This document shows positions 8,871 to 18,210 of a stretch of 64,000 nucleotides of DNA, one piece after another. The translations under genes were made by a program, and so were the position numbers. The notes beneath the pieces were generated by a model. That model was not told the origin of the DNA and searched no databases. It saw only the letters and a list, made by a program, of their open reading frames with translations. The stretch comes from UA16 sp905478895. Lineage in GTDB: Bacteria; Bacteroidota; Bacteroidia; Flavobacteriales_D; Sanyastnellaceae. Position 1 is the first letter of the stretch; every line of letters begins with the position of its first letter. The DNA lies in the NCBI GenBank assembly GCA_943788495.1, contig CALSQO010000001.1, positions 930,001-994,000 of the forward strand, in the 5' to 3' direction.

Positions 8871-10208
8871 TTATTTATTGAACGAAGACAAGTTGGCCAT
8901 TCGACTGCGCTTGCCACCTTTTCCTTTGGTCATCACCTGCATCATTTTTTTCATGTCTTGAAATTGCTTGAGCAACCGGTTCACTTGCGGTACATCGGTC
9001 CCAGAACCTTTGGCGATTCTATTTTTGCGATGGGAATCAATGAGCTCGGGTTTGGCCCTTTCTTGTGGTGTCATGGATTGAATGATGCATTCCACTTGTT
9101 TGAAGGAGTCGTCATCCAACTCAATTCCTTTCAATGCCTTGGACATACCCGGAATCATGCTCATTAGATCTTTTACATTGCCCATCTTTTTGAGCTGTTG
9201 GATTTGGCTCAGAAAGTCTTCCAGGTCAAATTTGTTCTTTCGGATTTTGGCCTCCAAAGCTGCGGCTTCCTTCTCGGAAATAACTTCTTGCGCTTTTTCC
9301 ACCAAAGACACGACGTCACCCATTCCCAGAATGCGGTCCGCCATTCGGTTGGGGTGAAAGGTGTCCAAGGCCTCCATTTTTTCACCCACACCCACAAATT
9401 TGATTGGCTTGCCAACGACGGAATGAATCGCCAATGCGGCACCGCCGCGGGTGTCTCCGTCCAATTTGGTGAGGACGACGCCAGAAAAATTGAGCGCTTC
9501 ATCAAATGATTTAGCCGTTCGAACAGCGTCTTGTCCGGTCATCGCATCCACCGTAAATAGGATTTCGGATGGTTGGACAATATCCCGAACGGCGATGATT
9601 TCAGCCATCATGGCTTCGTCAATGGCCAATCGTCCTGCGGTATCGAAAATGACCGCATTAAAACCATTGGTCTTTGCATGTGCAAGTGCGTTTTTGGCAA
9701 TGCCCGGAGCATCTTTGCTATCCGGTTCTGCATAGACCTCTATCCCTATGGATTCCCCTAAAACTTTCAATTGATCAATCGCCGCGGGTCGGTGCACATC
9801 GCACGCTACGAGCAGGGGCTTCTTGCCATGTTTCGATGCGAGCAGTTTCGCGATTTTTCCAGAATGTGTTGTTTTTCCAGCTCCCTGAAGACCAGCCATT
9901 AAGACGGTGAATGGGTTGCCGCTAGGCTTGAACTCAGCAGCTGCAGTTCCCATCAAATCTGTGAGCTCTTGATGGGTTATTTTGATCAGCAATTGACTCG
10001 GTTTGATGGAGGTCAATACTTGCTGTCCAAGCGCTTTTTCTTTCACTCTTTGGGTGAAGCTTTTTGCGGTCTTAAAGTCTACGTCAGCATCGAGAAGTGC
10101 CTTGCGCACTTCTTTCAGGGTCTCCCCAACATTTACCTCTGTGATTTGGCCGTGGCCCTTGAGGACTTGAAAGGCGCGATCAAACCGTTCTTGGAGATTT
10201 TCGAACAT
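8871..10208 (-). CDS. ffh: Signal recognition particle protein Ffh
   Basis: A 445-residue SRP54 GTPase with the N, G and M domains in order. The P-loop GLQGAGKTT is at residues 106-114, followed by DVHRPAA (G2/I-box region), DTAGR (G3) and TKLDGD (G4). The C-terminal M domain is Met-rich (MGNVKDLMSMIPGM, MKKMMQVM) and binds SRP RNA and signal sequences. It delivers ribosomes making membrane proteins to FtsY. First gene of the ffh-folD-ribD run; a TAnnTTTG box lies 13 bases upstream of its ATG. Divergent from the giant secreted protein gene. Confidence 0.98.
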   Translation of the reverse strand: MFENLQERFDRAFQVLKGHGQITEVNVGETLKEVRKALLDADVDFKTAKSFTQRVKEKALGQQVLTSIKPSQLLIKITHQELTDLMGTAAAEFKPSGNPFTVLMAGLQGAGKTTHSGKIAKLLASKHGKKPLLVACDVHRPAAIDQLKVLGESIGIEVYAEPDSKDAPGIAKNALAHAKTNGFNAVIFDTAGRLAIDEAMMAEIIAVRDIVQPSEILFTVDAMTGQDAVRTAKSFDEALNFSGVVLTKLDGDTRGGAALAIHSVVGKPIKFVGVGEKMEALDTFHPNRMADRILGMGDVVSLVEKAQEVISEKEAAALEAKIRKNKFDLEDFLSQIQQLKKMGNVKDLMSMIPGMSKALKGIELDDDSFKQVECIIQSMTPQERAKPELIDSHRKNRIAKGSGTDVPQVNRLLKQFQDMKKMMQVMTKGKGGKRSRMANLSSFNK

Positions 10209-10221
10209 TCTTTTTTTTTTG

Positions 10222-10229
10222 CAAATTTA
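10222..10229 (-). promoter_or_regulatory. ffh: Bacteroidota-type -7 box upstream of ffh
   Basis: On the minus strand the box reads TAAATTTG, a perfect match to the Bacteroidota -7 consensus TAnnTTTG, ending 13 bases before the ffh ATG and followed by an A-run. No clear TTG -33 element is present at the usual spacing, so the call rests on the -7 box and its position. Confidence 0.45.
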
Positions 10230-10316
10230 AACCCTGAAGCGTTGCTTTTTAACGTTATCGAAGGTTCGTTGAATGTTGTTTTTTACTCGATTGAATTATT
10301 TTTCTTATCGATGTGC

Positions 10317-10347
10317 TTGTTTCTATGCATGATATTTCGTAATTTTC
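10317..10347 (+). promoter_or_regulatory. Candidate promoter of the giant secreted protein gene
   Basis: TTG at 10317-10319 is followed after 20 bases by TAATTTTC at 10340-10347, seven of eight matches to the Bacteroidota -7 box TAnnTTTG. Spacing fits the -33/-7 arrangement of the phylum's primary sigma factor. The gene start is at 10368. This intergenic region also holds the ffh promoter on the other strand. Confidence 0.4.
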
Positions 10348-10367
10348 GAAAGCTTAACCTAGGAACA

Positions 10368-13300
10368 ATGCAGACGAAATTCTACTTCCTGCTTGGATTG
10401 CTTGTCGGTTTGACGGCATATTCAAGCTCTTCAGTCGCTCAAACGGCGTGCTTTGGCTACGATTCAGCAGCGCAAGCTCCTGATGGCTTTCAACTACATG
10501 TTGAGACTTACGCAACGTTTGACGGCACCGAATCTTCACCAGAAGTTGCCGCCTTGGCAGGATCTTCAACCTACAGAGTCTTCTTGGAAACTCCTTCCGC
10601 GGCAGATTACGTTGTTGGAGTCTCTACAGATGGCGCATCTGGTATAGTCGAACTGACCACGAGCTCTTCATTTTACATGAATGAGTTTGGTGGTATTACA
10701 GTGAACGACATCAACCCAGGATTGTTTGCGTTCTTCCCAGAACTTGAATTCGATAGCTACGTAACGCTTGGTCTTTCCTCAGAGGCGGAAGGTGCACAAT
10801 CTTCCGTTGAACTCTCAGGAGAAGGTTCTTGGGGACCTTCCTTCCTTGCTGGAGGCAACCTGAGCATCAATGGTAACAATTCTGCTGCGGGTGACGGATG
10901 GTCTGTTCCGGCCGGAGCTACCAACGGTTTTGCGGGAGATGACAACCTCATCATGCTCGCACAGGTCACCACGGATGGTGAGTTGAATGGTTCGTTCAAC
11001 GTTCAGCTTGTTGCTGATGGTGGGGACGGCTCTACGATGAGTTACCAATTCGCATTTAGCAGTGAATTGTGCGGCTGTACGGACGCGGAAGCAGATAACT
11101 ATATAGCTGATGCAACCGAAAATGATGGATCATGCATTTACCTAGGATGCACGGATGCAACTGCCTGCAATTATGATACGAATGCGAATGAAGAAGATGG
11201 TACGTGTGATTATTGCTGCTTGACGGTTGATTCTGACAACAGCGCATATGGACTGGAATTGGATTTGCACGATGCAAGCGGCATTCCTGGTTTGCGCACA
11301 TACCGCTTATATGTGACAACAGAAAACGCAACGGATGAGATTTCTGCAGTTACAGGTTATTCCAGCGAAACGCCATTGTTGGTCAACACCACAACAGAAT
11401 TTTTCCAATTCCAAGGCGGTGGCGGCGGCGTCACTCCAAACGCTTGGAATCCTATGTTTGGAACGTTGCCTGGTTTTGAAGCAGGAGCGTTTGACTCTTA
11501 TGTGACCATTGGTTTGACGGAGACGGCAAATTTGGACGCAGGTGAAACAGCTATTTCTGTGGTTGAAGATTTATCGAATGATGAAGCAACGGACCCTTGG
11601 ATTGCTGACTTTGAGGCAGGAGGAAACATTTCCACAAGCAATGCAGCGGGTGGTGGTTGGTTTGTTTATCCGGGTTACACCAATGCAATTGCCGGTGACG
11701 ACAACCGCGTGTTAATAGGACAGTTCACAACAGACGGATTGATGAGCGGTGGCATGTTCGTACAAGTGTTCCCTGAAGGCGAGCAAAACGAGAGCATTGA
11801 ATTTTACATGACCTTCACTGCACCGGCTTGCGCTTGTACGGACGAGACAGCGTGTAACTTCGATCCTAGTGCCCTTTGGGATGATGGTTCTTGCCAAGAC
11901 GGCCCAGAATACTGGGGAGAAAACATCACTTGTGATGGCGATTGCTTGAACGACGCTGATGGAGACTACGTTTGCGATGAAGATGAAATCGAAGGTTGCT
12001 TGAATCCTGATGCATGTAACTACGTGCCAGCAGGCACCGTCACAGATCTGGTTGATTGTATCTTCCCTGAAGACTTCTTGACTTGCGCGGGCGATTGCAT
12101 TAATGATGTCGATGGCGACGGAACGTGCGATGAAAACGAACAAGGTGGATGCACTGATGCAACTGCTTGCAACTACGACGAAACAGCAACAGAAGAGAAC
12201 GGTACGTGTGTCTTCGAAACGACTTTCTATGATTGTGACAATGTTTGTTTCAACGATGCTGACGGAGACGGCGTATGCGACGAACTTGAAGTTCCAGGTT
12301 GCACAGATGAATCTGCCTGCAATTATGACGGAACATTCACGGAAGAAGACGGTTCATGCGATTACTGCTGTGCAGCCACAGCTTCCGTAGAAGGCTACAA
12401 CATTTCCATTGAAGCGGTTCAAGAAACACCCAATGGAACACAGTACCGCATGTACGTGGAGACTCCAAACGCGACCGACATCTTGAGCGCGGTTGTTGGT
12501 GATGCTGTGAATCCAACTTACATTTTGAGTACGCAACCTATTTTTCGAACAGGAATCAATACTGAGGTTACTGCGAACGTAATGAATCCGGCGTTCTTCC
12601 CAATATTCCCAAGTTTGGAATGGGAGAGCTGGGTGACCATCGGAATTGAAAACAACATGATCTCTGGAGATGAGTCATTGGTTTCCTTGGTTCCTGAAAC
12701 TACCGACTGGGTGGCCAATTTCAATGCCGGAAATGGTGTGACCATGGAAGGAGACTTTGGAGATGGATGGTACACTCTTTCGAATGTTACCAATGGCCTT
12801 TCGGGTGATGATCAGCGCGTGCTGGTAGGTCAGTTTACCACAGAAGGAATTTTGAGCGGACAGATTTTCGTTCAAATGTTCCCAGAAGGTGACTCGAATA
12901 ACGCAATTGCTGTTCACCTGCCATTTGGCTACTCTACAGATGATACAGAAGCACCTATATTTACATCTGTCCCTGCGGACATGTCTCAGAGCTGCTCTGA
13001 CGCGCTCCCAACAGAAATGGCCGTGGCCGTTGACGAAGGATGTTTCCCGGAAGCGGTTGTTACCGTTTCAGAGGAGATTACAGATGCTGACTGCGGTTAT
13101 ACGCTGACCCGAACATTCACTGCAACGGATGCATTTGGAAATAGTGCAACAGCAACCCAAACGGTTCAATTGTTGGACTCTGAAAACCCTGTGGCAGTTG
13201 CGCAAGCGGACTTCACAGCGCAATGTTCGGAGGACTTGACTCCTGGAGCAGGTTTAGCAGAAGACCCAACTGATTCCTATGACAATTGCGCAAGCGATTT

Positions 13301-16300
13301 GGAATATAGCTACGTTGACGCGCCTTTCACGCCAGGTTTCGATCTGTCGGGTGCTACGGCTGACTTTAGCACGGAAATGGGCTTCAACTTTGGAGGGCCT
13401 TTCGGCGCTTCCCTGTTCCTCGAGGCGAACGGTGTTACCATCGGCGCTGGGGCAGAATTGACTTATGATGACATGACTTCAAACGATGCGGATCACCGCG
13501 GTGCAATTGCAGTTGACATTGACGGTTCTACGATCAACCTCAGCGTTGAGGGTACTGGTGGATTCCCGTTTGCATATGATTATGCCCACGTGAGCATCAC
13601 GAATATATCGTCAGACGATATTGCATCGGTTACGATCAATACAAATGGAATTGCTGACGGTGCGGATGTTTCCGTATCGACTACAAGCAATAGCATTTCC
13701 ATCTCTTGGACAGGGAATGCGACCTATGCGGAAGGAGATGCTGCAACAGCCTCTTTGGATAGCCCGTCAACGTGCCTAGAAAACGGCGGAGTGATGCGTA
13801 CATGGACTGTGACAGATGACTGCGGAAATTCGGACACAGCCGTTCAGTATATCACAATCATTGACACCGAAGGGCCAAGCTTCACCTCTACACCGCAAAA
13901 CATTGAATTGAATTGCAACGATGAGATTCCGATGGGAAGCCCTGCAGCAGAAGACTGCTCAGCGGTAACAATTTCCGAAGCAGTTGACGTAATCAGTGAA
14001 GGCTCTTGTGGCACCAGCTACACCATCCACCGCACGTGGACGGCTACAGATGAATGTGGAAATGCTTCAGATTACACGCAAACAATCATGGTGACAGACC
14101 AGGTTGCACCAAATTTCACTTCGTTCCCTGAGGATGTGACCTACACCTATGGAGAGGACATGGAAGAAGTTGCACCTACTGCAGAAGATGATTGCAACGA
14201 GGTGACCATTGAATACAGCGATTCAGCAGACAACAGCAATATTGAAATCACCGTTATCACACGAACTTGGACGGCGACTGACGCTTGTGGCAATAGCACT
14301 TCTCAAGATCAAATCATTACAGTGAATGAAATCTTGGGTTGCACAGATGCAGGTGCATGCAACTATAATGATGGCGCTTCCTACGACGATGGAAGTTGTG
14401 ATTTCTGCTCATGTGGATCAGGAGGAGAGGCCGGATTTGGTCTTGAATTGGAATTGGTCGAAACGCAGGACGGAAGCATTGAAGGCTTGAGTGCTGGTAT
14501 GAGCACGTACCGTGTGTATGTATCGACCCCATCAGCGGACGACTTTGTAAGTTCTGTCTCAGGTGATGAGATGCACCCGGCATTCTTGCGATCAACAACA
14601 AGTTTCTACCAAAATCCTTTTGGAGGACTTACGCCTGACAACATCAACCCATTGTTCTTCACGGTTGTGCCGGCCTTGAACTATGACAGCTGGTTGACCA
14701 TTGGAATCGATGGTGTTGCGGAAGCTGGCGAAAGCGCAATTTCAGTTGTGCAAGCACCTGAAGATAATTGGATCAGCACATTCAATGGTGGCGGAGATTT
14801 GGAATTGGATTCTTTCTTCGGTGGTTCATGGTTTGCATTGATCACTGCAAACAACGGTTTTGCAGGTGACGATCAACGCGTATTGGTTGCCCAGTTGACC
14901 ACGGATGGAGACGTAAGTGGACAGCTATATGTTCAGGTCTTCCCGAACGGTGATCAATCCCTTGACACCTACCTCACTTTGAGTTTCGGTGGCAATGAAT
15001 GCGGTTGCATGGATGAAACAGCTTGCAATTACAGCACAGTTGCGACTTATGATGATGGATCATGCGCTTACCCAGCCTTCGGATACAATTGCGATGGCGA
15101 ATGTGAAGGCGATGAAGACGGTGACGGAGTATGCGACGCGCTGGAAATCTTCGGTTGTACTGTAGAAGGAAACTGCAACTATGACCCTGCGGCCACTGAA
15201 TTGGATGAATCGATGTGTGCGGTTTCACCATTCTGCATCGGTTGTAATGACGAGGCAGCATGTAACTTCAACCCGAATGTTATTCCTGAGCCAAACTTCA
15301 ACGACGGTTCATGCACATACCCTGAGGAAGGGTTCACTTGCGACGGCGAATGCCTTGATTACAATGGGGATTTGATTTGCGATATCCTCCAAGGATGTGG
15401 TGATGAGTCTGCCTGCAATTATGAAGATGTTGAATATCCATCGCTCGATTTCTGTGACTTCTGCAGCTGCTTGAATGTGAGCACGAGTCATGACGGTTAT
15501 GGCGTTGACGTTGAGTCTATGGCTTCCAGCATCGAAGGGCTCACAACCTACCAAGTATTCGTTACTACTGCGAATTCGACGGACGTATTGAATGCCATCT
15601 TGGGCAACAACCAAAACCCAATTGTTTTGGCTGCATCCAGCGAGATCTACCAAAATATTCAAGGTTCATTCTTGCCTTCAGCTCCTGAGCTGTTTGGTTT
15701 CTATCCGATGTTGACGGCTGACTCGTATGTTACCATAGGCGACAATACACCATCGACAGTCATTGACCTCCCACCCGTTGATACTGGTGGATACCCAACA
15801 TGGGTGAATGAATTCGAAAGCGGCGAAAACATTGTTATCGATGACGTGATTGGAAGCGGTTGGTACATCAACGCGGACAACATGGATGCGCAGTATGGCT
15901 TGGCAGGTGATGACAACCGCGTATTGGTTGCACAAATCACAACAACAGGAACCATTCACGGTCAGTTGTTTGTTCAGATTTTCCCTGAAGGACTATCTGC
16001 AGGTAACACCATGTACGTTTCCCTATCCTTTGGTAGTGACAACTGTGGATGTGCTGATGAGACAGCCTGCAACTACAGCGAAGAGAATTACGAAGACGAC
16101 GGAAGTTGCGATTATCCAGTCGATGGAGAAGGATGCAACGAGTGCTTGTATGATCAGCAGCCACCGGTTATGGTTTCTGCTGAAGACTACACAACAGAGT
16201 GTTCAAGCGTTGATTCAGATATCCGCGAGCCTTTGGTAGTTGACGAATGCGACCCTGTATTGGACGCCACGTATGTGGATGCCATTTCATCGGGTGATTG

Positions 16301-18161
16301 CGATGGTGCGTACACCATTGCTCGAACGTGGACATTTGCAGATAATGCAATGAACACGACGACAGTAGTTCAGAACATCATGGTCATTGACACAACGGCT
16401 CCAACGTTCACAGCACCTGCTGACATAGATGTAGCTTGTACAGATGACACCAGCGATTTGGGCATTACGGGCAATGTAGAAGATGCGGCTGATGCTTGCA
16501 GTTCTGCAGTTACTGTAGGCTATACAGACACGGCTGGCGAAGACAACTGCTTTGGTGGAGACGTGATTGTTCGAACATGGACGGCCACCGACGACTGTGG
16601 CAACGTGAGTTCTGCGGATCAAATCATCACATTGGTAGATGCTGTTGCTCCATACTTCACATCTGTTCCAGCAGACGTTGACATCGAATGTGGCGATGAC
16701 CTTCCAATGGACATGGCGACTGCCGAAGATGTTTGCTCTGGCGCTACGGTCACAATGACCGATGAAGACGGCGACGCGAATTGCACAGGAATGGCAGTGA
16801 TTATACGCACGTTCACGGCAACCGATGGATGTGGAAATTCATCCACTGCGGTTCAGACCATCACGCGTGTGGACACTGAAGCTCCATCTGGAACAGTAAT
16901 GGATAGTGAAGTGTCATGTGAGGTATACGATGCAACTGCAGCGTATGGATCTTACGAGACTTCTGACAATTGCATGAGCGAAGTTTCTGTCTCATGGACA
17001 GAGGTGGCTTCTACAGTTGAGGAAGGACAAAGCGGCTGCTTCGTAGTTGAACGCGAGTACACATTCACGGATGGATGTGGAAATAGCTCTTCAGCCATTC
17101 AGACAATCACGGTTACTGATGATGTGGCTCCGGTCATGGATGAGGTTGCTGCAGCGGTTGAATTGCAATGCGGAGATGACCTTCCTGCTATGCCAGGTGC
17201 AACGGATAACTGCTCAGCAGTTGAAGTCACCTATGAAGACGTTGAGACCGCAATGGGATGCTCTGGCGCAATGAACTTCATCCGAACCTACACAGCAACG
17301 GATGCATGTGGTAATTCGGTAAGTGCATCACAAGAGGTGACATTCAATGATTTGATCGCTCCAACATTTACAACCCCAATGGATGTGACGGTAGAGTGCG
17401 ACACGGACTTGATGGACCCCACTACCACGGGCGATGTCATGGATGCTGCAGATGTTTGCAGTGCTGACATCATGGTTACATACACAGATGAGCTGTCAAC
17501 TTCAGAAGGTTCATGCCTTGCTGACAATGTTGTAACGCGAACGTGGACCGTAAGCGATGGCTGTGGAAACGTTACGACTGATGTACAGGTGATCACTTTG
17601 GAGGACACAACCGCACCGGTTGTGATTTACGAAGAGAACATCACGCTTTATGATTCAGCGAGTGAGACCATCGATGACTTCGTTGGTATTACTGAGATCT
17701 ACGATGCGTGCAGCGATTACACGTATACCACCACGGATATCTTCTCTGGCTCTGGCATCTACAGCTACCAGCTGAATCGAACCATGGTCTTCACGGATGC
17801 GTGCGGAAATACAACCACCATCGAGCAATTCGTAACTGCGATTTACTCAACAGGTTGTACATACGCGGATGCAATTAACTATGACGAAGCAGCAATCATT
17901 GATGATGGTTCTTGTGTATACGAGGGCTGTACGGATATGGCGTCTGCGAACTACAATCCGATTGCTTCGGTTGATGATGGTTCTTGTTTGACGGTTGGTT
18001 GCATGGATCCAGCAGGATATGATTACAATCCTGATGCGAACTACCCAGGCGGATGTGATTATCCAGATCCATGCCCAGGTGACATCAACGATGACGGAAC
18101 GGTTAACGTGAGTGACTTGTTGGAGTTCTTCCAACTCTACGGCGTTGATTGCCCAGAATAA
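10368..18161 (+). CDS. Giant modular secreted surface protein with five copies of an unnamed module, GCTD/DGSC repeats, HYR-like domains and a dockerin-like end
   Basis: About 2597 residues. A signal peptide (residues 1-25, cleavage near SSVAQ) precedes five copies of a module of roughly 200 residues (see the repeat entries) that share TYRVY-like, DSWVTIG-like, AGDDxRVLVAQ and FVQxFPEG motifs. About fifteen Cys-paired repeats of the form GC-T-D-x-x-A-C-N-Y ... D-D-G-S-C separate them, several followed by a calcium-loop-like DxDGDGxCDxxE. Two blocks of HYR-like Ig-fold units (four, then seven) carry 'TWTATDxCGN' motifs. The last 27 residues form one EF-hand-like DINDDGTVNVSDLLEFF. I chose ATG 10368 because the signal peptide follows directly; the frame extends further upstream into ffh. 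This is likely an adhesin-like or extracellular scaffold protein; no enzymatic domain is seen. There is no classical T9SS C-terminal domain. Strong terminator downstream. Confidence 0.85.
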   Translation: MQTKFYFLLGLLVGLTAYSSSSVAQTACFGYDSAAQAPDGFQLHVETYATFDGTESSPEVAALAGSSTYRVFLETPSAADYVVGVSTDGASGIVELTTSSSFYMNEFGGITVNDINPGLFAFFPELEFDSYVTLGLSSEAEGAQSSVELSGEGSWGPSFLAGGNLSINGNNSAAGDGWSVPAGATNGFAGDDNLIMLAQVTTDGELNGSFNVQLVADGGDGSTMSYQFAFSSELCGCTDAEADNYIADATENDGSCIYLGCTDATACNYDTNANEEDGTCDYCCLTVDSDNSAYGLELDLHDASGIPGLRTYRLYVTTENATDEISAVTGYSSETPLLVNTTTEFFQFQGGGGGVTPNAWNPMFGTLPGFEAGAFDSYVTIGLTETANLDAGETAISVVEDLSNDEATDPWIADFEAGGNISTSNAAGGGWFVYPGYTNAIAGDDNRVLIGQFTTDGLMSGGMFVQVFPEGEQNESIEFYMTFTAPACACTDETACNFDPSALWDDGSCQDGPEYWGENITCDGDCLNDADGDYVCDEDEIEGCLNPDACNYVPAGTVTDLVDCIFPEDFLTCAGDCINDVDGDGTCDENEQGGCTDATACNYDETATEENGTCVFETTFYDCDNVCFNDADGDGVCDELEVPGCTDESACNYDGTFTEEDGSCDYCCAATASVEGYNISIEAVQETPNGTQYRMYVETPNATDILSAVVGDAVNPTYILSTQPIFRTGINTEVTANVMNPAFFPIFPSLEWESWVTIGIENNMISGDESLVSLVPETTDWVANFNAGNGVTMEGDFGDGWYTLSNVTNGLSGDDQRVLVGQFTTEGILSGQIFVQMFPEGDSNNAIAVHLPFGYSTDDTEAPIFTSVPADMSQSCSDALPTEMAVAVDEGCFPEAVVTVSEEITDADCGYTLTRTFTATDAFGNSATATQTVQLLDSENPVAVAQADFTAQCSEDLTPGAGLAEDPTDSYDNCASDLEYSYVDAPFTPGFDLSGATADFSTEMGFNFGGPFGASLFLEANGVTIGAGAELTYDDMTSNDADHRGAIAVDIDGSTINLSVEGTGGFPFAYDYAHVSITNISSDDIASVTINTNGIADGADVSVSTTSNSISISWTGNATYAEGDAATASLDSPSTCLENGGVMRTWTVTDDCGNSDTAVQYITIIDTEGPSFTSTPQNIELNCNDEIPMGSPAAEDCSAVTISEAVDVISEGSCGTSYTIHRTWTATDECGNASDYTQTIMVTDQVAPNFTSFPEDVTYTYGEDMEEVAPTAEDDCNEVTIEYSDSADNSNIEITVITRTWTATDACGNSTSQDQIITVNEILGCTDAGACNYNDGASYDDGSCDFCSCGSGGEAGFGLELELVETQDGSIEGLSAGMSTYRVYVSTPSADDFVSSVSGDEMHPAFLRSTTSFYQNPFGGLTPDNINPLFFTVVPALNYDSWLTIGIDGVAEAGESAISVVQAPEDNWISTFNGGGDLELDSFFGGSWFALITANNGFAGDDQRVLVAQLTTDGDVSGQLYVQVFPNGDQSLDTYLTLSFGGNECGCMDETACNYSTVATYDDGSCAYPAFGYNCDGECEGDEDGDGVCDALEIFGCTVEGNCNYDPAATELDESMCAVSPFCIGCNDEAACNFNPNVIPEPNFNDGSCTYPEEGFTCDGECLDYNGDLICDILQGCGDESACNYEDVEYPSLDFCDFCSCLNVSTSHDGYGVDVESMASSIEGLTTYQVFVTTANSTDVLNAILGNNQNPIVLAASSEIYQNIQGSFLPSAPELFGFYPMLTADSYVTIGDNTPSTVIDLPPVDTGGYPTWVNEFESGENIVIDDVIGSGWYINADNMDAQYGLAGDDNRVLVAQITTTGTIHGQLFVQIFPEGLSAGNTMYVSLSFGSDNCGCADETACNYSEENYEDDGSCDYPVDGEGCNECLYDQQPPVMVSAEDYTTECSSVDSDIREPLVVDECDPVLDATYVDAISSGDCDGAYTIARTWTFADNAMNTTTVVQNIMVIDTTAPTFTAPADIDVACTDDTSDLGITGNVEDAADACSSAVTVGYTDTAGEDNCFGGDVIVRTWTATDDCGNVSSADQIITLVDAVAPYFTSVPADVDIECGDDLPMDMATAEDVCSGATVTMTDEDGDANCTGMAVIIRTFTATDGCGNSSTAVQTITRVDTEAPSGTVMDSEVSCEVYDATAAYGSYETSDNCMSEVSVSWTEVASTVEEGQSGCFVVEREYTFTDGCGNSSSAIQTITVTDDVAPVMDEVAAAVELQCGDDLPAMPGATDNCSAVEVTYEDVETAMGCSGAMNFIRTYTATDACGNSVSASQEVTFNDLIAPTFTTPMDVTVECDTDLMDPTTTGDVMDAADVCSADIMVTYTDELSTSEGSCLADNVVTRTWTVSDGCGNVTTDVQVITLEDTTAPVVIYEENITLYDSASETIDDFVGITEIYDACSDYTYTTTDIFSGSGIYSYQLNRTMVFTDACGNTTTIEQFVTAIYSTGCTYADAINYDEAAIIDDGSCVYEGCTDMASANYNPIASVDDGSCLTVGCMDPAGYDYNPDANYPGGCDYPDPCPGDINDDGTVNVSDLLEFFQLYGVDCPE
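10443..11069 (+). repeat. Module copy 1 of the giant protein
   Basis: Residues about 26-234. Most divergent copy: it has STYRVFLETPSAADYV, FDSYVTLGL, TNGFAGDDNLIMLAQ and NVQLVADG. It is followed by two GCTD/DGSC repeats. Confidence 0.7.
11220..11828 (+). repeat. Module copy 2 of the giant protein
   Basis: Residues about 285-487. It shares LRTYRLYVTTENATDE, FDSYVTIGL, IAGDDNRVLIGQFTTDG and FVQVFPEGEQ with the other copies. Four Cys-paired repeats follow. Confidence 0.7.
12372..12938 (+). repeat. Module copy 3 of the giant protein
   Basis: Residues about 669-857. It shows TQYRMYVETPNATDIL, WESWVTIGI, LSGDDQRVLVGQFTTEG and FVQMFPEGD. It is the only copy that runs straight into an HYR-like block instead of a GCTD repeat. 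Confidence 0.7.
12939..14333 (+). repeat. HYR-like Ig-fold block 1 with an inserted domain
   Basis: Four units, starting near APIFTSVP, PVAVAQADF, PSFTSTPQN and APNFTSFPED, each with a paired Cys and a 'ATDxFGN/CGN' motif. The second unit is interrupted at about residues 985-1135 by a cysteine-free beta-rich insertion. Confidence 0.65.
14415..14999 (+). repeat. Module copy 4 of the giant protein
   Basis: Residues about 1350-1544. It shows MSTYRVYVSTPSADDFV, YDSWLTIGI, FAGDDQRVLVAQLTTDG and YVQVFPNGDQ. It is followed by four Cys-paired repeats. Confidence 0.7.
15471..16043 (+). repeat. Module copy 5 of the giant protein
   Basis: Residues about 1702-1892. It shows TTYQVFVTTANSTDVL, ADSYVTIG, LAGDDNRVLVAQITTTG and FVQIFPEG. 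One GCTD-like repeat follows before the second HYR-like block. Confidence 0.7.
16161..17852 (+). repeat. HYR-like Ig-fold block 2
   Basis: Seven units beginning near PPVMVSAED, APTFTAPAD, APYFTSVPAD, APSGTVMDS, APVMDEVAA, APTFTTPMD and APVVIYEEN. Most contain an early Cys and a late 'R-T-W/F-T-A-T-D-x-C-G-N' strand. Such tandem units usually form an extended stalk. Confidence 0.65.
18081..18158 (+). other. Single dockerin-like EF-hand at the C-terminus of the giant protein
   Basis: DINDDGTVNVSDLLEFF matches the calcium loop and helix of one type I dockerin half (D-x-N-x-D-G-x-x-x-x-x-D). A true dockerin has two such halves; only one is present. Confidence 0.5.
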
Positions 18162-18210
18162 AAAATCAAATGGTTTTATAGAATTCGAGTCTGGCAAGAC
18201 CGATTCCTAG

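Noticed and set aside
9969..10367. Upstream extension of the giant protein frame.
   Set aside because: It runs through the ffh N-terminus on the other strand; the signal peptide starts at 10368.
11070..18060. CRISPR-like or tandem-repeat appearance of the GCTD/DGSC stretches.
   Set aside because: The repeats are in frame, vary in sequence at the DNA level and encode Cys-paired protein units, so they are not a CRISPR array.
18081..18158. Cellulosome-type dockerin.
   Set aside because: Only one of the two required EF-hand halves is present, and no cohesin domain is seen in the window.
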